Assembly: GCA_020002185.1 (NCBI GenBank)
Contig: CM034542.1
Coordinates: 56,530,059 to 56,594,058, forward strand
DNA: 64,000 nt
Direction: 5' to 3'
Source: Paraescarpia echinospica
Taxonomy: Eukaryota > Annelida > Polychaeta > Sabellida > Siboglinidae
In this document: positions 21,152 through 31,059 of the stretch, in pieces
Layout of the letters: the number at the start of each line of letters is the position of its first letter
Numbering within the stretch: the first letter of the stretch is position 1
The notes under the pieces: generated by a model
The model's database searches: none
What the model saw: the letters and a program-made list of their open reading frames with translations, nothing else
What the model was told of the DNA's origin: nothing
Position numbers and translations under genes: made by a program

Positions 21152-21569
21152 ATGTCCGAACTCGTGAAGAGACATATCCTCTGTATACAGGCTCTAAACA
21201 GATACAAGAGCACGAAATTGAGCCATCATCATCAAAGCCGACGCCGATCTTTTGTGCGCATTGGCCGAGTGCACCTACAACATATTGAAGAAGAACATTC
21301 CCTTGACTCCCGTACAGAGACAACGTTTGAGTAAGTACAAAACAAAACTGCGTGAGTTGGCAGACAGAGATGCGCCGGTGGTCAGGTGACGTCACATCTT
21401 GCTGCAGGGGTTGGGACGGAGAAACGCACCGAGGGCGGTCGGGAGACGTCTTCGTCGGGATAATAACCAGGTCGGAGAGGGACAGACCGGTGGTTTCCTG
21501 TCAACTTTCCTAGCACCGTTGGCCAGTTCGGTCTTTCTACCGTTGCTCAAAGAGGTGCTACTCAAGTAG
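21152..21569 (+). pseudogene. Small basic Polinton protein with hydrophobic C-terminus
   Basis: The ATG at 21152 opens a Lys/Arg-rich start (MSELVKRHILCIQAL). After a frame change near 21225, the sense continues with ALCxCxYNILKKNIPLTPVQ-like sequence and LSKYKTKLRELAD. A TGA at 21387-21389 interrupts, and the same frame goes on through Arg-rich sequence and a glycine/hydrophobic tail (GGFLSTFLAPLASSVFLPLL) to a TAG at 21567-21569. Proteins of this type, with a basic N-part and hydrophobic end, recur in animal Polintons and have been compared with adenovirus core or minor proteins. Its role is not established. Confidence 0.55.
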
Positions 21570-21575
21570 ACGACG

Positions 21576-22229
21576 ATGGAACATGCACGGAAGATGGCCT
21601 TGGTAGATCCGCGACTGTTGGACAGTCTTCGCGCACCACCACCGACGGATACCCTAGGACGCAAGGTACAGGACCTCGACGACGAGATGAAAGTCATACT
21701 CGACAGACGGGATCTCACCGACGGAGACAAGGTCGTCACGTATAATCAAGAGTTGCAACGCTACAACGCGTTGTCCGATCGTCGCATGCGAGAACCAGTG
21801 CGCGTGATCAACGTGAAGACATCACCACCTCCCTCACCGGTAGCCACAGCGGCGGCGGCGGCAAATGACCCACCGCCCCCACCTCCGGCGGGGGCGGGAG
21901 GTATAGAAGCGGTAGTCATCAACAGCGTTCCAAAGGCCCTTCGGCCCAAAGCCGCGAGACTGATGGAACATGTCGAAGGAGACGTTGCGTGGAGCTCGCG
22001 CGGAGAGCTGATGCACAAAGGAGTAGCTGTACCCGGAAGTAACATGGTTGATCTCGTGAACGATCTGCTGCGCAAGTGCAAGACCAACGGCGATCCGACG
22101 GGATGGCAGGTGTTTGCGCGTCAACTCGGTGACATGAACGTACCCATGGAGTTGGTGGGTAACCAGGACAGGAAACGACACATTCAGCAAACGCAAAAGA
22201 AGAGCGCGGTGGCGGCAGCGGCCGCATGA
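21576..22229 (+). CDS. Conserved Polinton late protein, intact, 217 residues
   Basis: The gene starts at ATG 21576, seven bases after the previous stop, and is open to TGA at 22227-22229. It has an N-terminal helical part (VQDLDDEMKVILDRRDL, YNQELQRYNALSDRR), a central Ala/Pro linker (about residues 85-105), and a C-terminal domain (VAWSSRGELMHKGVAVPGSN, LVNDLLRKC, GWQVFARQL, PMELVGNQDR). A decayed homologue lies at 311-846, which shows the gene is conserved between Polinton families. No enzymatic motif is seen. Its place between the ATPase and the integrase/capsid genes suggests a structural or assembly role, which is an inference. Confidence 0.7.
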   Translation: MEHARKMALVDPRLLDSLRAPPPTDTLGRKVQDLDDEMKVILDRRDLTDGDKVVTYNQELQRYNALSDRRMREPVRVINVKTSPPPSPVATAAAAANDPPPPPPAGAGGIEAVVINSVPKALRPKAARLMEHVEGDVAWSSRGELMHKGVAVPGSNMVDLVNDLLRKCKTNGDPTGWQVFARQLGDMNVPMELVGNQDRKRHIQQTQKKSAVAAAAA

Positions 22230-22286
22230 TCGCTCGGTGGAGCGCGACGAACCCTACAGTGGACACCCCTCGCGCGTCGTCAACGA

Positions 22287-22453
22287 ATGGACTCGTCTGC
22301 CGCCTTACCCACGCCACCGTCGGAAGGACGTAAGACATGGGAGTCTTTAAAGACGACGACGTATAATGACGTGCGACAGTTGTCTGTTTGTCGGTATCGC
22401 TTACGCCGCACTTCACCTCGTGACCGGGATCACCGTCGACTATCTGATACGAC
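22287..22453 (+). other. Small ORF remnants before the integrase
   Basis: Two overlapping frames are open here. One starts at ATG 22287 (MDSSAALPTPPSEGRK) and runs on into the integrase frame. The other starts at ATG 22366 and contains a hydrophobic segment (CLFVGIAYAALHLVTGITV) that could span a membrane. They may be one small gene split by a frameshift. No family is recognised. Confidence 0.3.
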
Positions 22454-22454
22454 T

Positions 22455-23540
22455 ATGGCGCATCACCGGAAAAAGCTCCAGGGAGTCTACTTCGATCCTG
22501 CTAAGGCAGAAAGTTACGGAGGTATCGAGTCTTTGCGCCGAGTCACCTTCTGACCTATACAGCGTGTACTGAGAAAGATCGTCGAACAATGGCTATCGGA
22601 ACAGAACGCCTGTACTCTACACAAACCGGTCAGAGTTCATTTCGAGCGGCGACACGTGGTCGTCGGAGGCCGGAATCAACAGTGGGAAGCCGATCTCGTC
22701 GACGTGTCCAGTCTGAAAAGAGACAACGAGGGTACGACGTTCCTACTCGCGGTGATCGACGTCTTCTTGAAAGTCGCCCGATGCGTTCCCCTGTAGAATA
22801 AGTCGGCGACGTCTATGACGAGGGCGCTGGATGGACTGTTCACCGACGGCGTTCGTCCACTGACGTTGCAGACTGATAGAGGTCTGGAATTCCTGAACCG
22901 TGGCGTTCGGGGTGTATTGGAAAAGTACGGTATTCATCACTTCTTCACCTACAACGAGGAGACCAAGGCGAGCATCGTGGAACGCTTCAATCGCACGCTA
23001 AAGATGCGGATATGGCGATACCTGACGCAAAAAGAAACGTGGCGATACATCGATATCCTTCCGGATCTGGAGCGGACGTACAACGACACACCCCACCGCA
23101 GCATCGGGATGGCTCCGTTGCAGGTGAATGCGTCTAATCAGGAAGAGGTGTGGCAGCGCTTGTACGGCGGTCATCACGGTAAGGGCGTGCCCATGTACCA
23201 CGTGGCGGATCGCGTGCGTATCAGCAAGGTCAAGAGACAGTTCGACAAAGTGTACATGGCGAATTGGACAGAGGAAATATTCACGATACGCGAGGTGCAC
23301 CCGTCTGATCCGCCCATCTATCGTCTGACGGACGATCTCGGAGAGATACTGGACGAAACCTTCTGCGAACCGGAGTTGCAGAACGTGACGGTTCCGATCG
23401 ATAAACTGTACCGCGCGGAATCGATAGTGCAGCGACGCAAGGTAGGGAGGCGAAGGGAGGTATTGGTGAAATGGTTTGGATACCCTTCGAAATTCAATAG
23501 CTGGATCGATGCCAAGGTCCTCGTCGGCTATAAAGACTAG
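22455..23540 (+). pseudogene. Retroviral-type integrase with C-terminal chromodomain, two nonsense codons
   Basis: From ATG 22455 a single frame runs to TAG at 23538-23540, interrupted by TGA at 22551-22553 and TAG at 22794-22796 with no frameshift. The N-part has YFDPAKAESYGGIESL. The catalytic core has WEADLVDV (Asp at 22692), LQTDRGLEF (Asp at 22875) and ASIVERFNRTLK (Glu at 22980), giving the DDE triad with 34 residues between the last two. An SH3-like part follows (RVRISKVKRQFDK). Residues from about 23409 form a chromodomain-like end (YRAESIVQRR...EVLVKWFGYPSKFNSWI), which may guide insertion to marked chromatin. All catalytic residues remain, so the gene was inactivated by point mutation. 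Confidence 0.9.
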
Positions 23541-23573
23541 TCACGTGTCCGAAGAGATGTCATTCATCCGCTC

Positions 23574-23858
23574 ATGACGGACGAGACGACAATAGCTTCC
23601 ATTGTCAACGAAGAAGAAGAAGAAGTCGACGTACCGCCGCAGAAAAAGAGGACTCCGTGGCACATCTTCGGCACCGCGTGTCCCAAAGAGGAGATCGGTT
23701 TTGTGTGTCAGGTTATCGTCTTGTACAGTGCCATCTTGGTCAGCATCTACAACCTATCCATCGGACACGAGAACGCGACTCTGTGGACTGCCCTGTTGAG
23801 TAGTTCGTTGGGTTACCTGCTACCCAGTCCGACGTTGCGACAACATGATCAGCAGTGA
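23574..23858 (+). CDS. Small two-segment membrane protein of Polintons
   Basis: The gene is 94 codons from ATG 23574 to TGA 23856-23858. An acidic N-part (NEEEEEVDVP), a basic PQKKR patch and two hydrophobic segments follow: FVCQVIVLYSAILVSIYNLSI and LWTALLSSSLGYLLPSPTL. It overlaps the penton gene by 14 bases. Short proteins with this two-segment layout and the LP-P-T end recur beside capsid genes in animal Polintons. The role is unknown; a virion membrane or egress function is possible. Confidence 0.65.
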   Translation: MTDETTIASIVNEEEEEVDVPPQKKRTPWHIFGTACPKEEIGFVCQVIVLYSAILVSIYNLSIGHENATLWTALLSSSLGYLLPSPTLRQHDQQ

Positions 23859-24582
23859 TTTCTACCTGACGCTACCTAGCAACGCTTCCATGCGTACGCA
23901 TCCCGACAACACGTTGACCCACTACATCACGACGCTACCGCAACGTCTCAACTTGTCGGGTCAGTGGGAGTGTGGTCTGGCGGAGATAATCTATCCGCAT
24001 AGTTGGTACAACGTGAGAGAGAAGAACGCGTGGTTCGGTATTGGGATAAGAAATACGGATGAAGAGAAGGAGATGACTACGACGAAAACCAATATCGAGG
24101 CCAGGTATTATCACGGACCGGAGAATCTCATCAAAGCGATAAACAAAGCCCTACTACGTGTGCTACCGGATAATGTTGTGCGCATATACTACATCCCCAC
24201 CACGCACAAGATTACAGTGGTGATGCTGTCGAATGCCATATTCAGCGCGGATATGTTGACGAGCATTCTAGGCTTTCATGAGACCATGCTGTTCGGAGAG
24301 ATTCCGAAGAAGAAGAAGGAAACGTTGATAGAAGCCGACTCCGTGGTGGACATGACGCGGGATTTCGACTCGCCCTATGTCTACACGAACGTCATCGAAC
24401 CTCGAATCGTTGGCGACACCGTGACGACGACCTTTCAAAAGATCCAGTACCTGCCCGTCCTGTGCAAAGAATTCGGCACGATCGAGATCGATATAAGAGA
24501 CGATACCGGCCGGCGCGTGCCATTCGAAAGCGGAAAACTGACGACGACGCTTCATTTCCGACGACGACGGACGGCACTGTTC

Positions 24583-24585
<3 letters not shown>
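23845..24585 (+). CDS. Minor capsid protein (penton), intact
   Basis: The 246-codon gene runs from ATG 23845 to TAG 24583-24585 without interruption. The N-part has the pattern FYLTLPSNASM followed by PDNTLTHYITTLP, then LSGQWECGLAEIIYPHSWYNV. These blocks mark the conserved Polinton/adintovirus protein placed with single-jelly-roll penton proteins that occupy capsid vertices. It sits directly before the pVI/pX-like and major capsid genes. A GA microsatellite begins at its stop codon. Confidence 0.8.

Positions 24586-24633
<48 letters not shown>
24584..24633 (+). repeat. GA microsatellite between penton and pVI/pX-like genes
   Basis: About 24 uninterrupted AG units run from the penton stop codon to the ATG at 24634, filling the whole intergenic gap. 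Confidence 0.95.
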
Positions 24634-24637
<4 letters not shown>

Positions 24638-25026
24638 ATTACAACTACGCTCGTCAAGCGGGAGCCGCGCTTCCCTATTTCGTAGGTGGCCGCTACCAAA
24701 GAGGACACGGTCTAGGAAGTATATTCGGAGGTCTACTGCGTAGCGTCATGCCGCTCGTCAAGAGAGGCGCCATGGCGTTGGGAAAGAGAGCGCTGTCGGC
24801 CGGCGCGCACATAGCTGACGATGTCCTGTCGGGGGAGAACATCAAAACATCCGCCAAACGTCGCGTTACGGACGCCGGTAGAGAGATGTTGAGTCAACTC
24901 ATAACCCCTGGCGTACAAGCGCGTAAGACGCATATACAACGCACGTTCCCTACGAAACGAGTCAGTACAGCCGGGAGACGGACGACGAAGAAGACACGCA
25001 TATTCGACGATGGCGTTCGTTCATAA
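24634..25026 (+). CDS. Adenovirus pVI/pX-like minor virion protein
   Basis: The 130-codon gene is intact. It starts at the ATG right after the GA tract and ends at TAA 25024-25026, overlapping the capsid gene start by 17 bases. It has an aromatic/glycine start (YVGGRYQRGHGLGSIFGGL-like), an amphipathic helix (LLRSVMPLVKRGAMALGKRA), then GAHIADDVLSGENIKTSAKRR and a basic tail (RRTTKKTR). This layout matches small basic, membrane-active or core proteins of adenovirus-like virions, processed by the adenain-type protease. The exact equivalence (pVI or pX) is not decided by sequence alone. Confidence 0.65.
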
Positions 25027-26310
25027 ACAATCATGTGAGGGACTCAAGGGCGAACTCGATATCTTCGCCGTGTCTCCGACCAGTATCATCGATAGTCACG
25101 TGGTGCAACATCAACCCATGTCGTCGCTCGACTCGGGTGAACCGATAGAATTCGTTATAGCCGGTTCCGAAGACGATTACCTGGATCTCGCCAGCACGAT
25201 GCTACACGTTCAAGCGAAGGTAACCCGCGCCGACGGAAGCGACCTCGATGGCGCCGATCCCGTCGGTCCAGTGAATAACTGGCTCCATTCCCTTTTCAGC
25301 CAGGTCGACGTCTACCTGAACGGAACGCTCGTCACCCCCTCGACCAACACGTACCCGTACCGCGCCTACATGGAGACGCTGCTGAGTTACGGAGACGACG
25401 CCAAGGAGACGCAACTGATGAGTCAGATGTGGTGCAAGGACAGGAGTAATCGTATGGAAGCCGTCGAAATAGCCGCCGGAAATGCAGCCAACGCGGGGTT
25501 CATCACCAGACACTCCAGTACGACTGGGAGTCGCGTGGTCGACATGATGGTTCGTCTCCACGTGGACCTGTTCCTCCAGGATCAATTCCTCATCAACGGC
25601 GTAGAGGTCAAGATACGTCTGGTACGCAGCAAGGACGCCTTCGCGCTCATGGAAACAACTCCGACTAAAAGATAAAGGTCATCAACGCCACGCTGTTCAT
25701 CAAGAAGGCCACCCTGAATCCGGGCGTGCAGATGGCTCACATCAAGGCCCTCGAAATAAGCACAGCCAAGTATCCGATGCGACCCGTCAACTGCAAGGTC
25801 TACTCCATTCCCACGGGTACCCGCTCGCACATGCATGAGAATCTCTTTCTTGGCATTCTTCCAAAACGTCTCGTGCTGTGCTGCATCGACAACGACGCCT
25901 ACAACGGAAGCTATGCTAAAAACCCGTTCAACGCCAAAAACAACCATATCAACTTCCTCGCCGTGTACGTGGACGGACGACAGATACCCTCCAAACCTTT
26001 CCAACCCAATTTCGTCGACGACCTCTTCGTCAGGTGCTACCACAACCTGTTCACCTCGACGGGTAAGGTGTGGCAGGACGAAGGAAACGGCTTGACTCGC
26101 GCTACGGCTACACCTTCTTCGGCTTGGATCTCACCCCTGACTCGTGCGATGACTGCTGCTTCCATCTGGTACAAAAGGGCAACCTGCGCATCGATATTCA
26201 TTTCCGCGACGCACTGACGACCACTGTGATCGTCGTCGCCTACGCCGAGTTCGAGACCGTTCTGGAGATCGATAAGAGTCGCAACGTCATCTACGACTAT
26301 TTATGTAAAC
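25010..26310 (+). pseudogene. Major capsid protein (double jelly-roll hexon), frameshifted
   Basis: The gene starts at ATG 25010. The first frame is open to 25675 and includes PIEFVIAGSEDDYLDL, NNWLHSLFSQVDVYLNG and TYPYRAYMETLLSYG, all hallmark blocks of the Polinton major capsid protein. A one-base-type frame change near 25666-25675 moves to a second frame (VINATLFIKKATLNPGV, NFLAVYVDGRQIPSKPF), and another near 26095 moves to a third frame holding the end (YGYTFFGLDLTPD, RIDIHFRDALT, VIVVAYAEFETVLEID). The natural stop is not clear because the third frame reads on to 26405. The protein would form the trimeric capsid shell. Confidence 0.9.
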
Positions 26311-26746
26311 CCTGCAGATCGCCCGTCTACTCGTCCAGGATGCGCACACCAAGGCCATCGTTCGTAGGATCGTACCCAAAGACGTACTCCTCACCGAGAC
26401 GATAGACGCTTACCCGGTCGCCTTCGTATGCAACACGAAGAAACCGGGAGAACATTGGATAGCGCTGTACCTGAACGATAAAGGTCAAGGTGAATACTTC
26501 TGCTCGTACGGCTTGCCGCCACGACACGTCGAATTCCGACGATTCATGAATAAACATTGCGTAGAATGGACTCATAATTCAAAGAGACTTCAGAGTCCCG
26601 TGTCTAACGTTTGCGGGCAATACTGTGTTGCTTATCTCATGTTTCGATGTTGTGGACTTCCTATGAAGGAAATCGTGAACGGTTTCGGTACTGATCTGGT
26701 AGCAAACGACTGCCGTGTATTCGACTGGCTTAAACTATTGAACTAA
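26306..26746 (+). pseudogene. Adenain-like cysteine protease
   Basis: A frame open from about 26306 to TAA at 26744-26746 gives the adenovirus-type virion maturation protease. His is at 26453 (GEHWIALY), Gln at 26618 and Cys at 26624 (VCGQYCVAY). The third triad position, usually acidic, is Cys at 26501 (EYFCSYG). There is no in-frame ATG between the upstream stop near 26303 and the catalytic His, so the start is lost or was upstream in another frame. It is the last gene of the rightward block, in the usual place after the major capsid gene. Confidence 0.75.
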
Positions 26747-26814
26747 GATGCGTGCATTTCGGTACATACCGTGTTTCATTAACGGACAGATATCATCATC
26801 ATCATTATCGTTCG

Positions 26815-26975
26815 AGCCTATGGCGCGGTGATCACACATCCGTAAGCTCACGACCTCTGCCGCGGTGTTCAGGCACCCGTAAGTCATATCACATTACGAG
26901 CCACTGGCGTGGTCTTCATGACCCGTAAGCTCACGGCCGCTGGCGTGGTGTTCAGTCACCCGTAAGTCGTGTCAT
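26815..26975 (+). repeat. Tandem repeat, about 40 bp, four copies
   Basis: Units share TGGCGYGGTSTTCA--CCCGTAAG with GCTCACG or TCATRTC between them. They lie in the non-coding right arm after the protease. Confidence 0.75.
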
Positions 26976-27139
26976 CATCATCGCACTTGTCTTCGTGTCT
27001 TCGGTTACTAAAACACGGTTTCATACAGCATATACTCATTACGCTTGTATCTTTAGTCAACAAAATTCGTGTGCACACGTATACTTTGGTGTTTCGTTCG
27101 TTATTTCATACACGCGCATTCATACACACACACACCTCT

Positions 27140-27285
27140 TTACCTGCCAGCGTCACCGGAAGCACAACCTCCATACCCGCCCCCGTCCGCGTCACCGGAG
27201 GCACAACCTCCATACCCACCCCGGCCCACCTCCCTGCCCGCCGGTCCCGCCCGCCCGCGTCACCGGAGGCACAACCTCCATACTT
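27140..27285 (+). repeat. Minisatellite, about 35-60 bp, three copies
   Basis: CGTCACCGGAGGCACAACCT followed by CCATAC occurs three times, separated by C-rich spacers. It lies just inside the right terminal repeat. Confidence 0.8.
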
Positions 27286-27289
27286 ATAT

Positions 27290-27449
27290 CCGCTAGATGG
27301 CCCTACCGTCGGGTTAGGTCCACTTCTTTCCGCTTGGAGGCGGGTCGGGTGACAGGAAGTGCACCATGGGACAGGCGCCATATTGGAATTTGCCCATGGG
27401 AGCACATGCACCCTCTTAATTACGTATTACAAAACCCTCTACTACTACT
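27290..27449 (-). repeat. Polinton right terminal inverted repeat
   Basis: This is the reverse complement of 11145-11330, with scattered differences and without the short insertion seen on the left. The outer end ACTACTACT is followed by the target duplication CCCGGA at 27450-27455. Confidence 0.9.
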
Positions 27450-27455
27450 CCCGGA

Positions 27456-28105
27456 CCGGGCAGGCATGATATTTGGTGTAAAAACCTAGCTCTCAACATT
27501 GGGAACTGTGTATCCCTCGTGACTCGGAGATCACGTTAATGTCGGTCCCGTCTCAATTTGGAACGTAATTAAAACAACCACTGAGGACGACAAACACCCT
27601 GGCAGTGACCACCCTCAGTACCAGCATATAAAGGTCGGTTTGGGGATAATATTCTGAAAAAGGCTGACTAGTTGAATGAGACCTCATAAGACCATTACAT
27701 TATAACTACAGTAACACAGACTAGAACGTTGCCGAGCGCAGGAAACAACTAGAACGCTAGGACAGGTGGCAGTATTAATTAATGCGACGGCTGGTTGACA
27801 TTTTTCAAACGTACCGACACGTAATAGTTCAGCTTAGTGGACACAGGTGTTAGCAACTTGTCGAAATAATCAGCATGCTTATTAATTTCAACTGTGATAC
27901 ATTATGTATGGCCGCACCTTGTATATTATGCATATGTTGAAAAAAGGATTGCACTTAGTTCCAAAATGATCCGCTATAGAGAAAGGTTCCGTCTCTTTCC
28001 GCTAGGCTCTGTTTCCCTTTCTGTTTAATGTTTAACCTTCTGTATCTGTATTTTGACTGGCAAAATGACCTATGGACACATCACGCCAGTGCGCATGGTG
28101 GCTCT
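27456..28105. other. Non-coding flank between Polinton and LINE
   Basis: No gene, repeat array or RNA gene is recognisable. The 3' end of the minus-strand LINE must fall near its right edge but cannot be placed exactly. Confidence 0.5.
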
Positions 28106-28109
28106 TATA

Positions 28110-31037
28110 GATAAAAAATTTACATGTTGGGCTAGACTAATTTGGAATGAAGTCAGTGATGTACTTAATACAATGCTTGGAGGTAGTGAATTCCACTATT
28201 TTATTGTGACTGGGAAAAAGTTGTTTCCAAATATGTTTGTCGAGTGCCTGATTTGTACTAACTGTTTATTATGTTTACGTGAGCATCTGGTGTTGCGTTT
28301 GATGTATTGATCTAGTGGGATATCTATGAGGTTATGTTCCATTTTATATAATATGCTAAGTCTTTGGGTTTTTCTTCTTGATTGGAGGGTGTCCCATTGG
28401 AGATCTTTAAGGAGTTGTGTTACTGTTCCTGGCTCTCTAGAATAGTTGTTCTTAACAATCTGGCGGCTTGTCTCTAGGTTCTTTCTATGAGTTTGATATT
28501 TCTTAGGCAATGTGGATCCCATGATGCTGACGCATATTCAAGTATAGGGCGGACAAGGGTTGTGTAGGCTATGGACTTGATTTGCGTTGGGCATTTATTT
28601 AAATTTCTTCTAATAATTCCCAATGTCTGTTGTGCTTTTTTGTGACTGAGTTGCTTTGTATTGTCCAATTTAATGTATTTTATATATGTATGCCAAGATA
28701 ACAGTGTGATTCAACAGATTTAAGTTGTTGTCCGCAGAAGGTGTAGATATTTGGTGTCGGTTTTCTTGAGGCTATTGTCATTGTAATACATTTAGTGGGG
28801 TTGAATTTTATAAGCCACGTGTGTTGCCATTTCTCAAGTTTGAGCAGATCGTTTTGGAGGACAGATGTGTCTTTGTCAGTTTTAATCGGTGAATATAACA
28901 GGCAGTCGTCTGCAAAAAGGCGAACAGTTGAGGAAAGATTGTCTGGCAGGTCATTTATGTAAAGTAGGAAAAGTAGGGGCCCCAGTACTGTGCCCTGTGG
29001 TACCCCAGAAATGACTTGAGTTGATGTTGACTTGGATCCATTTATAACAACCTGTTGAGTTCTTCCTGTAAGGAAGCTATTTATCCATGATGATATTGGG
29101 CCTGTGATGCCATAGTGTTTGAGTTATGGATTAGTCTTTTATGTGGAACTTTATGGAATGCTTTGGTGAAGTCAAGGATGTCACAGAATTATTTCCAGTC
29201 TTCTGGATTTCTAGTTCTTTTTGCTTTGTTATATAGCTGTTTCTTTCTTTTGCACATTTTCTTTAAATCTTTATTGAACCAGGGAAGATTGTGTCTTGAA
29301 GTAGTAAGACGGTGTGGTACATATTGGTTCATAATGTTGATGATTTTCGTGGAAACAAGATTCCATTTGTCATTGACTGTCATGTTTTGGTTTTGAGAGA
29401 AGTATTCATGTGTAAAGTTTTCAAGAGATTTCTGGATGTTAATGTTGTCGGCTTTATTTATAATGAAGACTTTACGTTTCGGGCTATGTTTGCGTTTGGG
29501 CGAGATGTTTACATCAATGATGATTGTGCTATGGTCTGCTATTCCGTCTACTACATTTATCTTCTTTATTAACCCAGGTCTATTGGTGAAGACAAGATCT
29601 AAAATATTATTGGCATTTCCCTGTCTGTGCGTGGGTTCTTTGACATGTTGGATTAGTCCATGTTCCTCTGTAAAAGAGAGTAATTTATTGGCAGCAGTTG
29701 TACTGTATCCATTGTTAGGTGTGACTTGGAGAATTTCCCAATTGATGTTAGGGAGGTTGAAATCGCCAGTAATGATGACATTATGTGTGTTGGTCTTGTT
29801 ACCTTATTTAGAAAAGGCTACGTCTCTTCGATTTGAGTTCCATGAGAGTCATTTGGGGCACGATAGAGGGTACACATGATTATTGGTTTCATTCCTGTTA
29901 TCTGGGTTTCAGTCCAAATGCTCTCACTGTTAGTGTCTAGGTCTGGTAGGTGGCTTGTGATGAGGTCATCTTTTGATATTTGAAATACATCCCCCCTCCA
30001 GTAGTGTCTGTTTCTCTGTCCTTTCTAAAGACGTTAAAGTTGCTTGGGAATATTTCTCCATTTTTTATTGAGGGCTCTAACAATGATTCAGTGCTACATA
30101 TGATGTCTGGGTTGTGTAGATTGTTTAGTGCTTTAATGTCTGAGGCTTTCTTTTTAACGGTTTGGCAGTTTATGAGGATGCATCTGAAATTTGGTCTCTT
30201 TTTCGGTCTATATGCTTTCTTGCTATTAGTTGTATTGTTGGTGGTGGTTTCGTTTAGGTTATGACTGTTACTGTCCAGAGGATAAAAGGGATTTGCTGTT
30301 GGGATTTCTGTATCTCTGAAGAAAGAATTTGTGAAGTAGAAGTTGTTGCATTCGGGGCAGGCCCACGAACATGAGGAATTTATGAATCATTTGTATTCAT
30401 TGTCATCTATTGCACAGCATTGTGTGTGGATCCAGTTTAGGCAGTGGTCGCACTGAATTGCTTTATGGTCATTTAGGACATCCCCATGGCAAATGCCACA
30501 GGGTGCTGAGCAATTTGAACAGTGCCATGGTACATTTAGGTTTCTGTAAATGTTGTTAAATTCTTGTCTGGATATCCTGGCGCATTTGATGTGTGTTGAT
30601 TTATTACAATCATTACAAGTTAGGATGAGTGCATTAGACTTTAGTGATTTCTTACATGAGTGACATTTAGAGGGGCCTGGATTTAGTTGAACATCTCCTG
30701 ATAGCATGATGTATAGAAGTATGGAGAATTTTGTTGTTGTCCTGGGTTTGTACGGTAGAGGAGTGATCAGTAATCCAGTGGAGGTGCTGGATTTGAGACA
30801 TTTCAATTGGGCTATGGTTTTCCATATGGGACTGTAAATGTAGTTGGACGTGACAGAATGGATGTCTTGTCTAGCTTTGGTGTTGACATAGGTCTCGTTT
30901 GTGTTGCTCTGGAAACTCTCAAACTTTTTGAAATTGGGATCATTTAAAAACCTAAAAGTGATCTGCAGACATAAAATCATGAACAGGGTACATCTAAAAG
31001 TGCATCTTGTAGGGATATGTCGTACGGAGCCTGCCAT
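28110..31037 (-). mobile_element. CR1/Jockey-like LINE, frameshifted
   Basis: Read on the minus strand from 31037, the element has a first region with a 2A-like motif and PHD finger, an endonuclease-type stretch (about 30290-29400; for example ILINCQTV and DIICSTESLL), a pre-RT segment (29383-29189; RHNLPWFNKDLKKMCKRKK), and a reverse transcriptase with GVPQGTVLGPLLFLLYIND and VRLFADDCLLY (about 29010-28890). The usual C-terminal part follows (28668-28196; YTTLVRPILEYASASWDP). Several frame changes and stops break the endonuclease and RT. No target duplication was found. Confidence 0.85.
30387..31037 (-). CDS. LINE first region with 2A-like motif and PHD finger
   Basis: The 216-codon open segment starts at ATG 31037. 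Residues around 105-120 carry a hydrophobic lead-in and GDVQLNPGP (30698-30672). This is the 2A-like signature that makes the ribosome skip a peptide bond before the last proline. Behind it, two Cys/His clusters follow: CHSCKKS...CNDCNKSTHIKC...HCSNC and CGICHGD...CDHCLNWIHTQC, of zinc-ribbon and PHD-finger type. 2A sequences in this position are known from APE-type non-LTR elements of sea urchins, lancelets and molluscs. The segment ends in a stop where the endonuclease part should continue, so it is probably truncated. Confidence 0.75.
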   Translation of the reverse strand: MAGSVRHIPTRCTFRCTLFMILCLQITFRFLNDPNFKKFESFQSNTNETYVNTKARQDIHSVTSNYIYSPIWKTIAQLKCLKSSTSTGLLITPLPYKPRTTTKFSILLYIMLSGDVQLNPGPSKCHSCKKSLKSNALILTCNDCNKSTHIKCARISRQEFNNIYRNLNVPWHCSNCSAPCGICHGDVLNDHKAIQCDHCLNWIHTQCCAIDDNEYK

Positions 31038-31059
31038 GTCACCAACTCGAGTGGTAGTG

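Larger units (their letters stand above)
11145..27449 (+). mobile_element. Full-length Maverick/Polinton (adintovirus-type), inactivated
   Basis: The element is 16.3 kb, within the usual 15-20 kb. Both ends carry the inverted terminal sequence AGTAGTAGTAGAGGG, and the flanks hold 6-bp target duplications differing at one base (CACGGA at 11139-11144, CCCGGA at 27450-27455). It encodes the Polinton hallmark set: protein-primed DNA polymerase B, retroviral-type integrase with chromodomain, packaging ATPase, adenain-like protease, and major and minor capsid proteins. Several genes overlap by 14-17 bases, as in viruses. The body is visibly more GC-rich than the AT-rich flanks. Polymerase, ATPase, integrase, major capsid and protease genes carry frameshifts or stops, so this copy cannot act alone. 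Confidence 0.95.
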
